Part shown: positions 42,191 to 54,100 of the stretch, one piece after another
Layout of the letters: every line of letters starts with the position of its first letter
Position numbering within the stretch: position 1 is the first letter of the stretch
DNA from: Skeletonema tropicum
Taxonomy: Eukaryota; Bacillariophyta; Thalassiosirophyceae; Thalassiosirales; Thalassiosiraceae
DNA length: 64,000 nt
Assembly: GCA_037178625.1 (NCBI GenBank)
Contig: CM074139.1
Span: 2,604,001 to 2,668,000, forward strand
Direction of reading: 5' to 3'
Translations under genes and position numbers: made by a program
The notes under the pieces: model-generated
Database searches by the model: none
Seen by the model: only the letters and a program-made list of their open reading frames with translations
What the model was told of the DNA's origin: nothing

Positions 42191-45100
42191 ATGATGGCAG
42201 ACGAGTTCCGAATTGAAGGCTGCCACGGCACAATCGCCGAGCAAAAGGACGAGGCATTCTACGACGATCGATCGGATGCAAGTGACGATGAAGAAAAGGG
42301 CAAAATTAAGTTCCCTACGAGGCTCTATGGGAGGGAGAAAGAGTTGGATAGTTTGGAGAGGCTGTATGCTGGGCTACTGGCCGGTGAAGAAGATGAAATA
42401 TCAGACTCTCAAGTGGTCTTTCTTTCGGGTTACAGGTAAGATGATTTTATTGTTATTGCAAAACATTTCTATGCAATATGTTTCTACATATTATATCTGA
42501 TAGACGTGTAGTTGAGATGATGCGCTTCACTACCTTATATTTTATTGTGTCCACTAATATCTATCACAATGATATCATTCAAATCATCATTTTCAGTGGT
42601 GTGGGGAAATCTTCTCTTATCAAAGAGTTCGTCAAACTACGCAGCTCCAAACGTAACACCCCAATATTTCATGGGGCAGGCAAATATAGTGAGCAAAACA
42701 GCGCATCTTCCCCATTCTTTGCAGTCATCGAGGTGCTGGAAACGCTTGCTAATGAGTTTTGTGAAGCAAAGGATAATAGTGACAACGCAGCGAATGAACA
42801 GCGACAAAAAGTGTGGGAGAGCATCCGGCAATCGGAATTAATTGGACCGGGGAAGGAGGGTGATTTGATATTGCGTGTGACATTCCCTGTGCTTACACCA
42901 CTTCTTGATAGCTGTGTCGTTGTAGATGAGAAAGCAGCAAAAGATGGCTTTGCTGTGCACTCGACCATGTCAGCGATCAAGGAATGCACGTTACAATTGT
43001 TGTGTGCTATTTGCAGAGCATTGGACAATCCATTGATAATCTTCCTAGACGATCTGCAGTGGGCAGACGAAGCATCAATGGACGTGCTGAATGTTTTGCT
43101 GACGAGCTCTGAACTGAAGAATCTCATGTTTATTTGTGCGTATCGATCGAATGAGGTGGATGTGGAACATTCATTTAGCAAGTTGATGGACGATGTCGTT
43201 GCTAAGAGAGTCGAAAGCGTGGAAAAGATGGAGTTGTTCAGTCTCTCCCCAACGTCAATTACATTGTTCATTGCAGACTCGGTGAAGAAGGAGGATGATG
43301 ATGCGGAAGTGCAGGAGCTGTCGAGTGTCGTCTACCAAACTACGATGGGGAACATTTTCTTCACCAAACAAGCACTTGAGGAGCTCGTGCGTAAGAATAT
43401 TTTGTTTTACGATATGATGTGCTTTGAATGGAGATGGGTGGTCACAAAAGTTGAGCTAGCCAATAACATGTCAGCTGATGTAGTGGAATCGGTACTTGGC
43501 AAAATCAGGGACTTACCGGAAGAGATGCAAGATCTGCTCTCTCTCATGGCGTATATTCCCAACGCACTGGATGTGTCCACTTTGAAGGCACTGATGTGTC
43601 GTGATGGTGCTTCATATGAAGAGGGTCAGTTAAAGGATCTACTCCAGCAATCATCCAATGAGGGGATGCTGCTGCGAGTGAGTCCGAACTGGATATTCGC
43701 TCACGATCGGATTCGCCAAGCATCACTGAGATTTGCGTCTGAAAAGTCTGGTTCGGAGGAGACATTGCTTCATATTTCGTCGGTGCTGTTGGCAGACGGC
43801 GCTGATAGAGAATGGTGTCAATATGTTGCAGTCGATATTCTCAACTCACTACCAGTTGATAAGACGGATTGCAACGACTTGGTAAAGCTGAACTTGAAGG
43901 TCTCGCATCTTGCAAGGAATAGTGGAGCACTGGGGAAGGAGAATACATTGCTGCACAAAGGGTTGGAGAGGCTGAAATCATCGGGTATGATATGGAAGAA
44001 TGAGTACTACGAGCTCACACGACTGCTTTGTGATGCTTTGTTGGTATCAGAGTTTTCTTCTGGTGCGTGAGACATTCTACAACTTGATTGACGTTTTGTG
44101 TTGTTTTCTACTTTGACCACGATTAACCCACAAACAAACTTATTGGCAGGCGCGTATGATGCAGCTAGGGCCATCATTGATGAAGTCATATTTAATGTCA
44201 AGACACCGGATGAAAAGCTGAACGCATACACTTACCGCATCAGGTGTCTCACTACCGAGACAAGCGAGCACGGCAAAGGAGTGGAGATGGGCGTAGAAAT
44301 ACTCAGCAAGTATGGTTTTGATATTCCTCTTAGTCCGACCAAGACAGTGATGGCAAAAGAGGAGATGAAATACAAACTGGCTTTACGCAATCGTTCTCTT
44401 GTATCTTATCTGACATCATTCCCAATCAAAGATGATCCTCTACTTGCATTGTGTCAAGAGTTGATTTTGTGCGCAATGAGTAAGTCCATTCTTCTCTTTT
44501 CAAATTGTACACACAGTATATGGTCTTCTTTGATTCTCATCTTCTTTTCTCATAATAGGGTCTGGAAAGTCGGACATCATGAAGCTATTGATTTGGAAGA
44601 TAATCCAGTATGTTCTGAAGAAGGGGAGCATCAGCTCGAATTTGGTGCCTACTATAGCGTTATACGCTTTAACGTATGTAAGATTAAATGACGTTAAGAA
44701 GGCTAATGAGTTTGCTGCGACTGCTCAAGCTTTAATTCCACGAATTCGTGACGACAAAAATAATTCTGTACAGGGTACGATGGCAGTTTGTTATGTCGTG
44801 TCTTTAGTGCAGCCCTTCAGAAGTGTGATGGACACTTTTCTGCAGGTTCACAAAGACTTCAAGGTAAGTTGTGATTACAACCTGTTTTTTACTCGTCGAC
44901 TTCTTCACGCGCCCTCATGCTTCGTGCTTCCTCCAATTAAGCTCATGGGAGAGGTCGAGAAGTCTCTCGCCGGACTCATGGGCTATGCTCAATGCTTCTT
45001 CGGTGCAGGCTGTGAGCTCGGGCCTATCTTTGAGTCCAAGCTTTTAGTGGTAGAGGAGTACTGCAGGAATCTTGGACGACAGTCTTACCTTGTTCTCTTT

Positions 45101-45937
45101 TCCATGTTCAGACAATTCGTAATGAATCTACGCAAGCCCAGCGATAACCCATCCGAGTTGGTAGGTGAGGCATTCAACGAAGGGCAGGTATTGAGTGAGC
45201 TGGAGGGCAGTGCTCATTTTCAGACGCTTCGCGACTCGAGTAGTCTACGAGTGCAGCTGGCATTTGTGTTTTGGAATGAAGCAGACATGATCGACTTGTT
45301 GAAGATTCTTGAGGCATATCCCATGCAAGATCAGGTTGCCACACGATTGCACAACCGCTTGGCCTTTACCGGTTTGGCAGCCTTTGCCATGTGTCACAAG
45401 AAGGACTGTGCGTCATACAAAGCGTTGGGAGAGAAGTGCTTGGGTCATTTCAAGTTTTTATCCAAGAGTGGCTCTGTGAATGCTCGGCCTGTGTATTTGT
45501 TCTTAAAGTCTATGAAGAGTCCCAGTCGAGATGCCTTTTGTAAAGCGATTGAAGCATGTGCAGAAGGGAACTTCGTGAACCTAGAGGCAATGGTAAATGA
45601 GCGATACGCTGCATTTCTGAGAGAGGAGAAGGATGAGGCGGCTTCCAACGAGTGCCTAACAGATGCTTACTTTTTGTATCAGGAATGGGGCGCAGATGCA
45701 AAGGCGTTGCAGTTGAGTAAAGATCACGAGTTTTTGAAGAAAGCTAAGAGGAAGAAGGCACGTAGTTTTGCCAATACAGTTGGCAGCAACAGCAACCACA
45801 AAGACAAAGCTGCTAGTGTTACAGTGAGCAATACATCATTCGATGCCACTTCTCAGTCTCAGAATGCGACGTCTTTCAGTTTCAACACTACTCTGAAGCA
45901 GAGAAAGCTAGTTTTTGTGGGGAAGAAGAAAAAATAA
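42191..45937 (+). CDS. Five-exon STAND/AAA-type ATPase, 1,113 aa
   Basis: Exons 42,191-42,435, 42,597-44,062, 44,150-44,479, 44,559-44,863 and 44,942-45,937. All four introns (161, 87, 79 and 78 bp) are GT-AG and the joined frame has 1,114 codons. The first intron splits the Walker A motif, which reads SGYSGVGKSS only after splicing (about residues 79-88). Walker B is LIIFLDDLQWADEAS near residue 228, and YGREKELDSLERL precedes the P-loop. This is the signature of large predicted ATPases (AAA_16, COG3899) usually joined to helical repeats or signalling domains. Here ~650 residues of mostly helical, TPR-like sequence follow and the C-terminus is Lys/Ser-rich. No kinase, cyclase or membrane segment is seen, so it could be a scaffold or regulatory NTPase, with the partner unknown. 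The fourth intron is a multiple of three with no stop and could be retained. Confidence 0.87.
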
Positions 45938-46871
45938 ATGTTTACCTTCCGTCCAGCCCAGTTCACGACGTCTCTCTGGACTTGGAGATGAGAACTTATG
46001 AAGCGCTCTGTGATGTACTTGCCAAGATAAAATTGTTGAGATAGCAAGAAGCGGAGTGAAATCTACTTGTTAATAAAAACCGATCAGTTTTAATGTTTCA
46101 AGCACTATTTCATCAAGAGATACTCAGAGATTCGTCCAAGTCGACACAAAAGGGCCTACTATGGCCTAAAAGTAAATAGTCGGAAGCTACATCCATGTAA
46201 AAAAGTTCAGTACTGCTTTAGATTTAGTCAAGCGAGGTGATTAAATGTGATGAAGGCTACCAGAAGAAGAGGTGGCGTTGCAGAAGAAGAACTGCATAGG
46301 CATATATAGGATTGAGGGTTGTGTGGAAGAAGGATCAACGAGACGTTCATTACCACATTCAGAGTGTCACTGTCTCGTAAATAAGTATCGTGTACTCCGA
46401 TGGGCATCAATCTCTAGCGTCGAGACGCCATGGACAGATTGTACAGAATGTTGAGCATGTGGGTCGAATTCGTTGCAATAAGTTCTGCACTTCAATGCAA
46501 GAGATCATCGGAGATCTATTTCGCTGGCTTGCCAACCCTATCATCATTTTGAATGAGAAGATAACTGGGAGCAGTGATCAGCGATGCAAACAATCTCAAT
46601 CTGACAACGAAGCAAGACTCTCTGGAGGACAGCCGGAGAATCAGAAGGAGCTCCGTCATTAAAATTTCTGATACTAACAAATATTTACAATACCTAGAGA
46701 CTAGTGATTCGATAGTGCTATCTCCTCATAATTCAACACTTTCATTTACTACAACAGGAATACTTTCCTCCACTTCGCGATCTTCTGTACTTTTTACTTG
46801 TACTCTGACTTTTGCTGATCGTCATTGCCAATCTTTGAATCAGTCTCTCCCTAATCTTCTACTGATGAGCT
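45938..46871. other. Intergenic, no supported gene
   Basis: Contains a copy of the dispersed stretch also seen near 31,800-31,930 (CGGAGTGAAATCTA, then AGTTTTAATGTTTCAA). Several short overlapping frames lie between 46,272 and 46,876, none with a recognisable domain. Confidence 0.45.
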
Positions 46872-49310
46872 ATTGACCTTTCCACGGCAGCCCCCTTTCA
46901 TCTCTCATCCACTTTTTCCCCGCTTCTGTGACTACAGATCGATTTTTTCACAATTTTGTTAGAGATTTCATTTCAGTTAGAGAGCGCAGCTCTCATGGCC
47001 AAAATTAAGTTTCAGGAAGATGATTAGTATGCATTTCCAGTAGTACCATCCTTTCGTCGACTATATTGTCGACTCTATACATATGTTGGCGGGCCGAAAA
47101 TTCCAATTCCTCGCTGAGAAATGCATGTGAGACACGGTCTCTCGAGCGTGACAATTTACATGTCAGTTTGTGACGAGACCTGAAGTGTGAGTTTTTCGAG
47201 TGATTTTAAATTTTTCGTTCGTCTCCGCCCGAACTCGTGTCGGCTCTACGGAATGATACTGGACAGAGTGGGCACTTACACTTGATACGAATGAAATAAA
47301 ACAGTAAATTTATATAATTATCAATCTATTCATCGTACAGTTCCATCGACTGCGTCAGTTTCTTCACTTTTGATCTTGTGACGTTCGTTTTGGTGGATTT
47401 TCAGTGCACGTTCTCCGATAAATCGCTGTCTACATCCACAACAAACATGAATTCGTGTATCCATCTTCATGTAAGCACTGCGCAATGCCTCATCTTCGTG
47501 TTCAAAGTCATCCTGAACTCGAAGTGACGGGCATTCATTCATCTGTAATTCCCAATCAAGCAATACCTCCTCCTCCTGCTGCTCTTCATTTTCTTCTTCC
47601 TGAGGAGCTTCTTCTACAGCGGTCGGCTGCTGTGTCCTAACGACTTTGGCACGCTTCGATTTTGTAGCCTTCAACATGGCTTTAATACCTTCCCATATCC
47701 ACGAGGCGCTTTCAAATTGTAAAGCTTTCATTATCAATTCGTTTCGACGTTTCCCTCTCACTTGGCAGTGCCTCCTCGACATCTTATTCCTTCTTGGGTG
47801 AAAACTCTCAATACTCTCCTCCGCCACATCACCAATACAGCGCCATAACTTGAGTGTGTTCACCAATACATCCGATAGCAGAGTGAACCATTTTAATTTG
47901 GTCGGTTCATCACTGCCGTCATCATCTCCCTTCTGTCTCCTCGGATTTGGTGTCTGACCAGCAGATCTTGGGCGGAAGCTAACTTTTTTCGCAGTCGATA
48001 CCAGCGCTGTTTTCTGTCTCTGTTTGCCTCGGGTTTTGTTGTAGCCATCCTCTCTCTTTCTTTCTTTGAGGAACTTTTGAAGACGCTTCTTACTCCCTTC
48101 CCATAATTCAGTTTCATCATCAATGCCAAATGTCTCGGTCGGCGTGAGTCCCTGGACGTGGAAAAGTTGTTCTGTATCATTTGACAGTGAGCAAGCAATG
48201 TGGGTTGCTTTACCATCACTTCCAATATTGAGGTGTATGAAACGATCCATGCCATTTTCACACTCCCCGTATACATCCTCGTATGGAATACAAATCTGCC
48301 CCGTTTTCGTCTCAAAAGCAGATTCCATCATGAATACGTCTACTTCTTTCATGCTGTTATTGCTTTCGTCGTATCCACACACCATGTTGAGAGGATCTTT
48401 CAAGGCTTCAAATTTGTGCCACGTTTCCATCACATTATCATTCCAGCCGACAATTTGAGCAATTGCCCTCCGCAGTGGGGCGTAAACCTTGAAGTTTTTG
48501 AAGACTTCCATTGCAATACTTTCACACTACCCGCGAAATAGAAGAGGCTACAGCCGAAGCAGAATGTTACGGGTGGACGGATTCACGATATCTTTATGAG
48601 GGGGGTGATGAGAGGACTCTCTCCAGCACCAGCAGTGGAGACACTGATATTTGGACTAAACGCAGAAGATTTTATGCACATGAAATATGGAACTGGTGAC
48701 TAGGCATTGTTGATTTTGCCGGCACCTCAAAATGTTGGGCCCATCATGTTGGCAAAGGGTAGTAGCGTCAAATTTGGTTGGGTTTTCGAGGTGCCGGCAT
48801 AATGGTGATGACGGCCTATGGGTCTGAAAAGGGGTAATGATTCGCTAACAACGTGCTAGTTAATTCCGCGCAACAGGGTGTCAAAAAAGGTTTTTTTGAG
48901 GTTTTTTTTTAAATCGAGTTGGCCTCGTTTTCATGTAAATGTCCGTTCGCGACCCTCTCGAGAGACCGTGGAGAGTACGCTGGCTTTTTGCTATGTAAAA
49001 AACTTCGGCCATCAGCCATCAAAGCTAGTACCAAGCTAGAGAGCACCTTCACATGCATATCTCGACGAAAATATACACTTTCAACACCTACCCAGCACAG
49101 TATACACTCACATAATAGTCACCTAAAGGATAGTGTCTCGGGGCTAGCATGTAAACCACTTCCCTGAAACTTAATTTTCGCCTTGAGAGCTGCTCCCTAA
49201 CTAAAATCTCTAACAAAATTGTGAAAAAATCGATCTGTAGTCACAGAAGCGGGGAAAAAGTAGATGAGACTGCATAGCCCACTGGGCGTGCCCACTGTGG
49301 AAAGGTCAAT
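46872..49310. mobile_element. 2.4-kb element with long diverged terminal inverted repeats
   Basis: Left end ATTGACCTTTCCAC, right end GTGGAAAGGTCAAT. Inverted similarity continues inward for roughly 110 bp almost without break (shared TTTTTCCCCGCTTCTGTGAC and ACAGATCGATTTTTTCACAA), then in patches to about 47,200 and 48,920 (for example ACGGTCTCTCGAG). No clear target duplication is visible. It encloses one minus-strand ORF and so looks like a DNA transposon of unassigned superfamily. Confidence 0.75.
47330..48511 (-). CDS. Element-borne ORF with C-terminal C2H2 finger (393 aa), unassigned
   Basis: Uninterrupted 393-residue frame enclosed by the long inverted repeats, so probably encoded by the element. 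The C-terminus has one C2H2-like zinc finger (CCGCRQRFIGERALKIHQNERH, about residues 356-378). The middle is Lys/Arg-rich (about 150-205). The block EESIESFHPRRNKMSRRHC near residue 235 resembles the region around the last acidic residue in some DD(E/D) transposases, but the earlier catalytic acids cannot be placed, so this is only a suggestion. A strongly acidic Glu-rich stretch precedes the finger. No intron is needed. It may be the surviving C-terminal part of a longer transposase or an accessory DNA-binding protein. Confidence 0.6.
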   Translation of the reverse strand: MEVFKNFKVYAPLRRAIAQIVGWNDNVMETWHKFEALKDPLNMVCGYDESNNSMKEVDVFMMESAFETKTGQICIPYEDVYGECENGMDRFIHLNIGSDGKATHIACSLSNDTEQLFHVQGLTPTETFGIDDETELWEGSKKRLQKFLKERKREDGYNKTRGKQRQKTALVSTAKKVSFRPRSAGQTPNPRRQKGDDDGSDEPTKLKWFTLLSDVLVNTLKLWRCIGDVAEESIESFHPRRNKMSRRHCQVRGKRRNELIMKALQFESASWIWEGIKAMLKATKSKRAKVVRTQQPTAVEEAPQEEENEEQQEEEVLLDWELQMNECPSLRVQDDFEHEDEALRSAYMKMDTRIHVCCGCRQRFIGERALKIHQNERHKIKSEETDAVDGTVR

Positions 49311-49834
49311 TGTCTACATTCAGCAACTCGTCTACGTTCGACGATGTCATAAGTAGTTGATGATCCATCCGACGTCACGGCCACGTCCGACAATGCCCAG
49401 CCATGTACAAGGGTAAATTGCCCATGAAGAGGTAGATGTAGATGTAGATGCTCCATCATCTGTCGTGTCATCAATACAACTACATAGGCTACTACATACA
49501 CGGGAATAAGTTTGTAGAACAGTCACCTTCATATCCCTTACTTAGCCCTCTGACATTGGCCAACATCTGTTTCAGCACATTACTAATTAGCTGAGCAGAT
49601 ATTTTTTCACGCAGCAATAGAGAACGATCTTCTTCCCGTTCTTTGCGCACAGATTGAGCCAAACGTTTGGTTCTTGCTTCTTTCATGATCAACCGCTCCA
49701 ACTTTGTAAATGAGTGATTAACTTTTTTTTGCATCTGGTAAGACCAGATGCACAGAAGCAGGTCCTCTGGTCTTACCAGCAAGATCCTGGATACTGTATG
49801 TAGACTTTGTAGTGAATAGGTTGGCGAATAATCC
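49311..49834. other. Intergenic, unassigned frame only
   Basis: A minus-strand frame (49,854-49,492, 120 aa) contains a Lys/Arg/Leu-rich, possibly helical stretch, but its N-terminus is encoded by the adjacent minisatellite and no domain is recognised. I do not support it as a gene. Confidence 0.4.
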
Positions 49835-49968
49835 AGTATCCATCCAGTATCCATTAGTATCCATTAGTATCCACTATCCAGTATCCAGTATCCAGTATCC
49901 ATTCAGTATCCATTCAGTATCCAGTATCCAGTATCCAATATCCAGTATCCAGTAGCCAATACTTATCC
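49835..49968. repeat. AGTATCC-type minisatellite
   Basis: Irregular tandem run of AGTATCC and ATTCAGTATCC units. A second, shorter run of the same motif occurs at about 50,507-50,590. Confidence 0.9.
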
Positions 49969-50136
49969 ATCTCTCTCCTTGAGAGAGCATGATGGTGTTG
50001 TGTTGACTTTGCAACAAGACGTGAAAGGAAAACGTTCCAAACTTAATTTAATGTAATCGATTGGCTGAGGACGATAGGCGTTTCATAATTTTATGAGGAT
50101 ACAACTACAACTCTGGAAGACCTGGAAATCAAAAGA

Positions 50137-50395
50137 TCAACAGACATCAAAAGGAGGGTGACCATTCTCATAATCGTACTGGATAACTCCAACAATTGCA
50201 TCGACAGCCATCCTGTGGAGCTCCATTCGATCTTCAACGCTTGTCCCATGGCGAAAGCGACCACCGAGGATGTTGAATGCCTTCAGGCGACAACAGTGTC
50301 TGCGTGGTCTTCCTGCCTCAAATGAGTGGTAAGCCGCCGGAGGAAGTGAACTTGGCTCAACGTCATCCTGCTTATGCTTGTAAGCACCTCCCTAT
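50137..50395 (-). CDS. Unassigned 3'-terminal coding fragment
   Basis: A minus-strand open stretch without an initiating Met reads ...FEAGRPRRHCCRLKAFNILGG, then RFRHG, VDAIVGVIQYDYENGHPPFD and a stop at 50,137. The composition is coding-like and the end looks like a natural C-terminus. It could be the last exon of a gene or the tail of a transposase (PIF/Harbinger-like tails are one option), but I cannot identify it. A stop lies just upstream of 50,395. Confidence 0.35.
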
Positions 50396-51128
50396 TTATC
50401 TCTCTAGAGAGCTCTAGAGAGAGTAGAGATGTGCCTCTATTCCATCAATCATGATGTGTTCGGCATGTTCGTGTCAGTATTCGGTAACCAGATTTAGTAC
50501 ATACATATCCAATATCCAGTATCCATTCAGTATCCATTCAGTATCCATTCAGTATCCAGTATCCAGTATCCGTTTAGTATCCACAATCGCCAAAATGTAC
50601 GTAGGTACCATAATCCTAGGTACTATACTAGTAAATCCAGGATCTTGCAGATGCACAAGAGTTTTTATGTGGATAGGAATTGAGAAGGTGAACCATTCGT
50701 GTCAAAAATTCAATTTGAGAGTCTTTAACATAGGAATTAGTATTCTCGGCACAAAATGTCATCCAACGTAGGAATTGTTTATCCAAGGTCATGGTACGGT
50801 AATGTGCGCGTTGTTCTGGAAATATGGCGCAGGTTGCAGATTATTTGTTAAATACTATTGTACTTACATCACAAAAAATCAATGAATCACTTTATTTATT
50901 AAACTCTTTGCTGCTCTCATTTTATGTTTTCGCCTCCGTAGCGGCAGCGGATGCCGATCGGAAACTTCGCCCACGTCTTGGCGAATCAAAGTCAAGTAAA
51001 GTGTACTTCACCAAGAGAAGCAAAAGCAGCTCAAGCACAGTCTCTCGCTCTCGACAACCCACTTAGAGTGCTAAATCATCGTCCCCGCCCCAATACAGAG
51101 ACGGCTCAGACGCCAACCAACCAAAATC
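50396..51128. other. Intergenic downstream of the lipid-kinase gene
   Basis: Contains a double CTCTCTAGAGAG palindrome at about 50,399-50,422, the second AGTATCC run, and a short plus-strand frame (50,824-51,066) with a hydrophobic N-terminal half and Ser/Arg-rich tail that I do not support as a gene. The lipid-kinase gene's original stop codon is at 51,129-51,131. Confidence 0.45.
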
Positions 51129-54100
51129 TTAAATGGTCGTCCACTTGTTTGGTACAGTCATAAAATACCTTTCCATCGCATTGGTGAATCGAGCTTTGTA
51201 TAGTGGAGGTTGAATGTGTTGGAACCCTGGAAGATGGCTATCTCCGACACGCTCCTCTTCCGAGGATTCCTAGGAGAAAGCGCGCTGGCTGTCGCAACGA
51301 CAGTCGCACCAGCCCTTGACAGCACCGAGATCGAGGTGGTGGTTGAAGTGGAGATCTTGGAGATCTTTCACCACCACCTGGCAAGTTCCTGCTACGGTTC
51401 GCCACCCTAGTAATGTAGCCATTAAATCGTAGCTCACCTGTTAGTTCACTGCCTCTTTTGTGCTGTCTTCATCAGAGCTACGCATTTTTCCTAGGAGAAA
51501 GCGCGCTGGCTGTCGCAACGACAGTCGCACCAGCCCTTGACAGCACCGAGATCGAGGTGGTGGTTGAAGTGGAGATCTTGGAGATCTTTCACCACCACCT
51601 GGCAAGTTCCTGCTACGGTTCGCCACCCTAGTAATGTAGCCATTAAATCGTAGCTCACCTGTTAGTTCACTGCCTCTTTTGTGCTGTCTTCATCAGAATG
51701 ATCGTAGGGGCCTCCGAGCCGACAACCATGGGAAGACTCTTACCCACACGTTCCATTTGTTTTAAGATATCGTATTGTCGCATAAAGTCAATTATCCCGA
51801 CTACCAATTCCATCTTCTCTTCGTCTATGCCCACCAAAATACTATAATCAAGCACATTAATGATTGATAAGAAGAGAGTGTCGTTCAATATACTCATATG
51901 GAACACAGCCTTAGCTCGGTCCGTCAGAGGCAATGGTCTACCAGAAGTAAATTCCAAGAAGTCGCCATCAAGCAATGTTGGTATTGACGCTGCCTTCGCC
52001 TTTCCGCCCTTGTCAGACTCGCCAGGGGCTTTTTCGTCCTTCTCCGACCCATCAGACGCATCTGAATAGCTGTTGCCATCCTCTTCGTCACTGCCACTCG
52101 ACTCGGAATCAGAGGAACCCGTGTGTCTTCGATGGTAAGATGAGCGCTGTGAGTGTTGGTCCTTATCGAGATTGCCTTGACGAGTGAAACGACCTCGCAA
52201 CGATCCCTTCAGGTCAAAGATTTTTGAGATCTTGCGCCCAAAAAAGATGTTTTGCATGACTGAGAGGACGGTAAAATCAGTTAGGCAAGAATTTGATTAG
52301 AATAATAAGCTCAGCCAAAGAGAGAGATGACTTACCTGCTACTTGCTCCATTGTCCTCTTACCAGTGACACGGTTGTGGTAACCAATTTGATAAACTCCA
52401 ACTATTTTGCACAGCACGGTTGGCAAGCCATGGAAGAAGGCCTTGCTCAGGTATTCAAAATAAGCAGGTGCGCAGTCAAGAAACATCTGAAGTTCGGTTC
52501 GAGAGATACACTTTATCACGAATCGGTTATCTGATGTTCTGGAGAAGCTTGCTCCAGACTTGCCACCACTTGCAGCCCATGCAAACGATGTTGCTAGACT
52601 ACGAATGTAGCTCTTCTCTATATCAAACCCGGTTGGCGGTGTCGATGCGCCGGTCATGCCATCATTGCTTGACTCCTTGCTACTTGTCGAAATATTGGGA
52701 TTCATAAAAGCTTGACGAACAGCATTGAATTGCAACGACCAAAAAGTAGTGCACACAAACTTGCATAGCTGCTGACCCTTTTCATCAAAGTCCCGAAACG
52801 TGTGCTTGATGTGTGATTTATTTCGACCCAGCATTCGTCTTTCAATTTCCTTCCTTGAAGTGCCATGACTGGGTTTAGATCGAGACTCGGATGTAGACGC
52901 AGCCACGAATTGCTGGAATTGCACGTCATAATCTGTTGATGCCAATGAGTGAGCAATAATTGTGCTAGGTTGGTCATCGAACACAGGAACGACAATACCA
53001 CCTACACCTAACTGCAATCTTGGCCGACCTTTCCCGATGATACCTAAATCGACAACGAAAGGATCTTCTCTGTTTACCCCGCGATTAAAAAACCGGTTCA
53101 AAGCAGATTTGACGGCCCCGCCCGCTGTCACTGTTTTATTCCTTCCCTCGAGCTGACTGCTGGTGTCATAATTTGTATCAGATGTGACAGAGGACTGGTT
53201 ATAATCATCGGAAGCTCTTTGTCTGGTGCCCAAACTCTTCTTTGACCGAGAAGAACGCTTTGTCGAAGAAGACGCTTGTGGACCCTGCATCCTGTTCCGA
53301 GAGGCAAGCACATCAGCATCTATGTCGTCTTCAAAATCAATATCAGGATCACTGTCATATTCTTCATCTTCAATTGCAGCCCTGCCATCTGGTAATACGT
53401 TCCCTTCAAATAGCCCTTCTCCCTTCTGACTTCTAGCCATTGACATATTTTTCACATTGTAATTGCGGGAGTAAGTTTCTTGCAGCTGTCGTATTCTCCT
53501 CATTCCATCAATAACATCATCTGTGCTAGCATCGCCAATCGTCGGGACCGCTGCGTCGCCACGACTTGATACTCCTGAGTGCTGAATCTTCTTCATTGCA
53601 GAAACAACTTGGCCAGCTGCACTCAGCCTTTCATTCCATGCAGAAGCAAGTGTGAAGAGGTAACGACGAGAGTACCATGGAAAATTGAAGAGAGCTTCAT
53701 TATATTCCCTCCTCCTCGTTTTTGCCACTTCTGAATTGTCTGAGTATTTTGCTGTGACAGTGGATATTTTTTCCTGAAGCACTTTAGAAGCGTTGTCGAC
53801 CTCTGCGCTGACTAGATTCAGTTCAGAAAGGACTGCTTGAAGATGTTCTGGCTTATTCACAGCAGAGCCAAAGAGGTCTCTCGTCTCGCGGGTGATAGCT
53901 TCAATCTGCCTGTCAAACCTTACAAAGAGGTCGGAAGAAGACACTGATATATGTTCCATCTCCTGCAAAGAGTGCGCATGATGGAATGACTCATCAAATG
54001 GAAGATGCCTACGACAAAATACCGAGTAGGGAGAAAGCTTCTCGTATGTAAATCTAGCCGCCAAGTTGCCTTGTCCGAAATAGAGAACAGCTTTCGATTG

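Noticed and set aside
52702..53001. Other-frame ORFs inside the lipid-kinase gene
   Set aside because: They lie within conserved kinase coding sequence in shifted frames and show no domain of their own.
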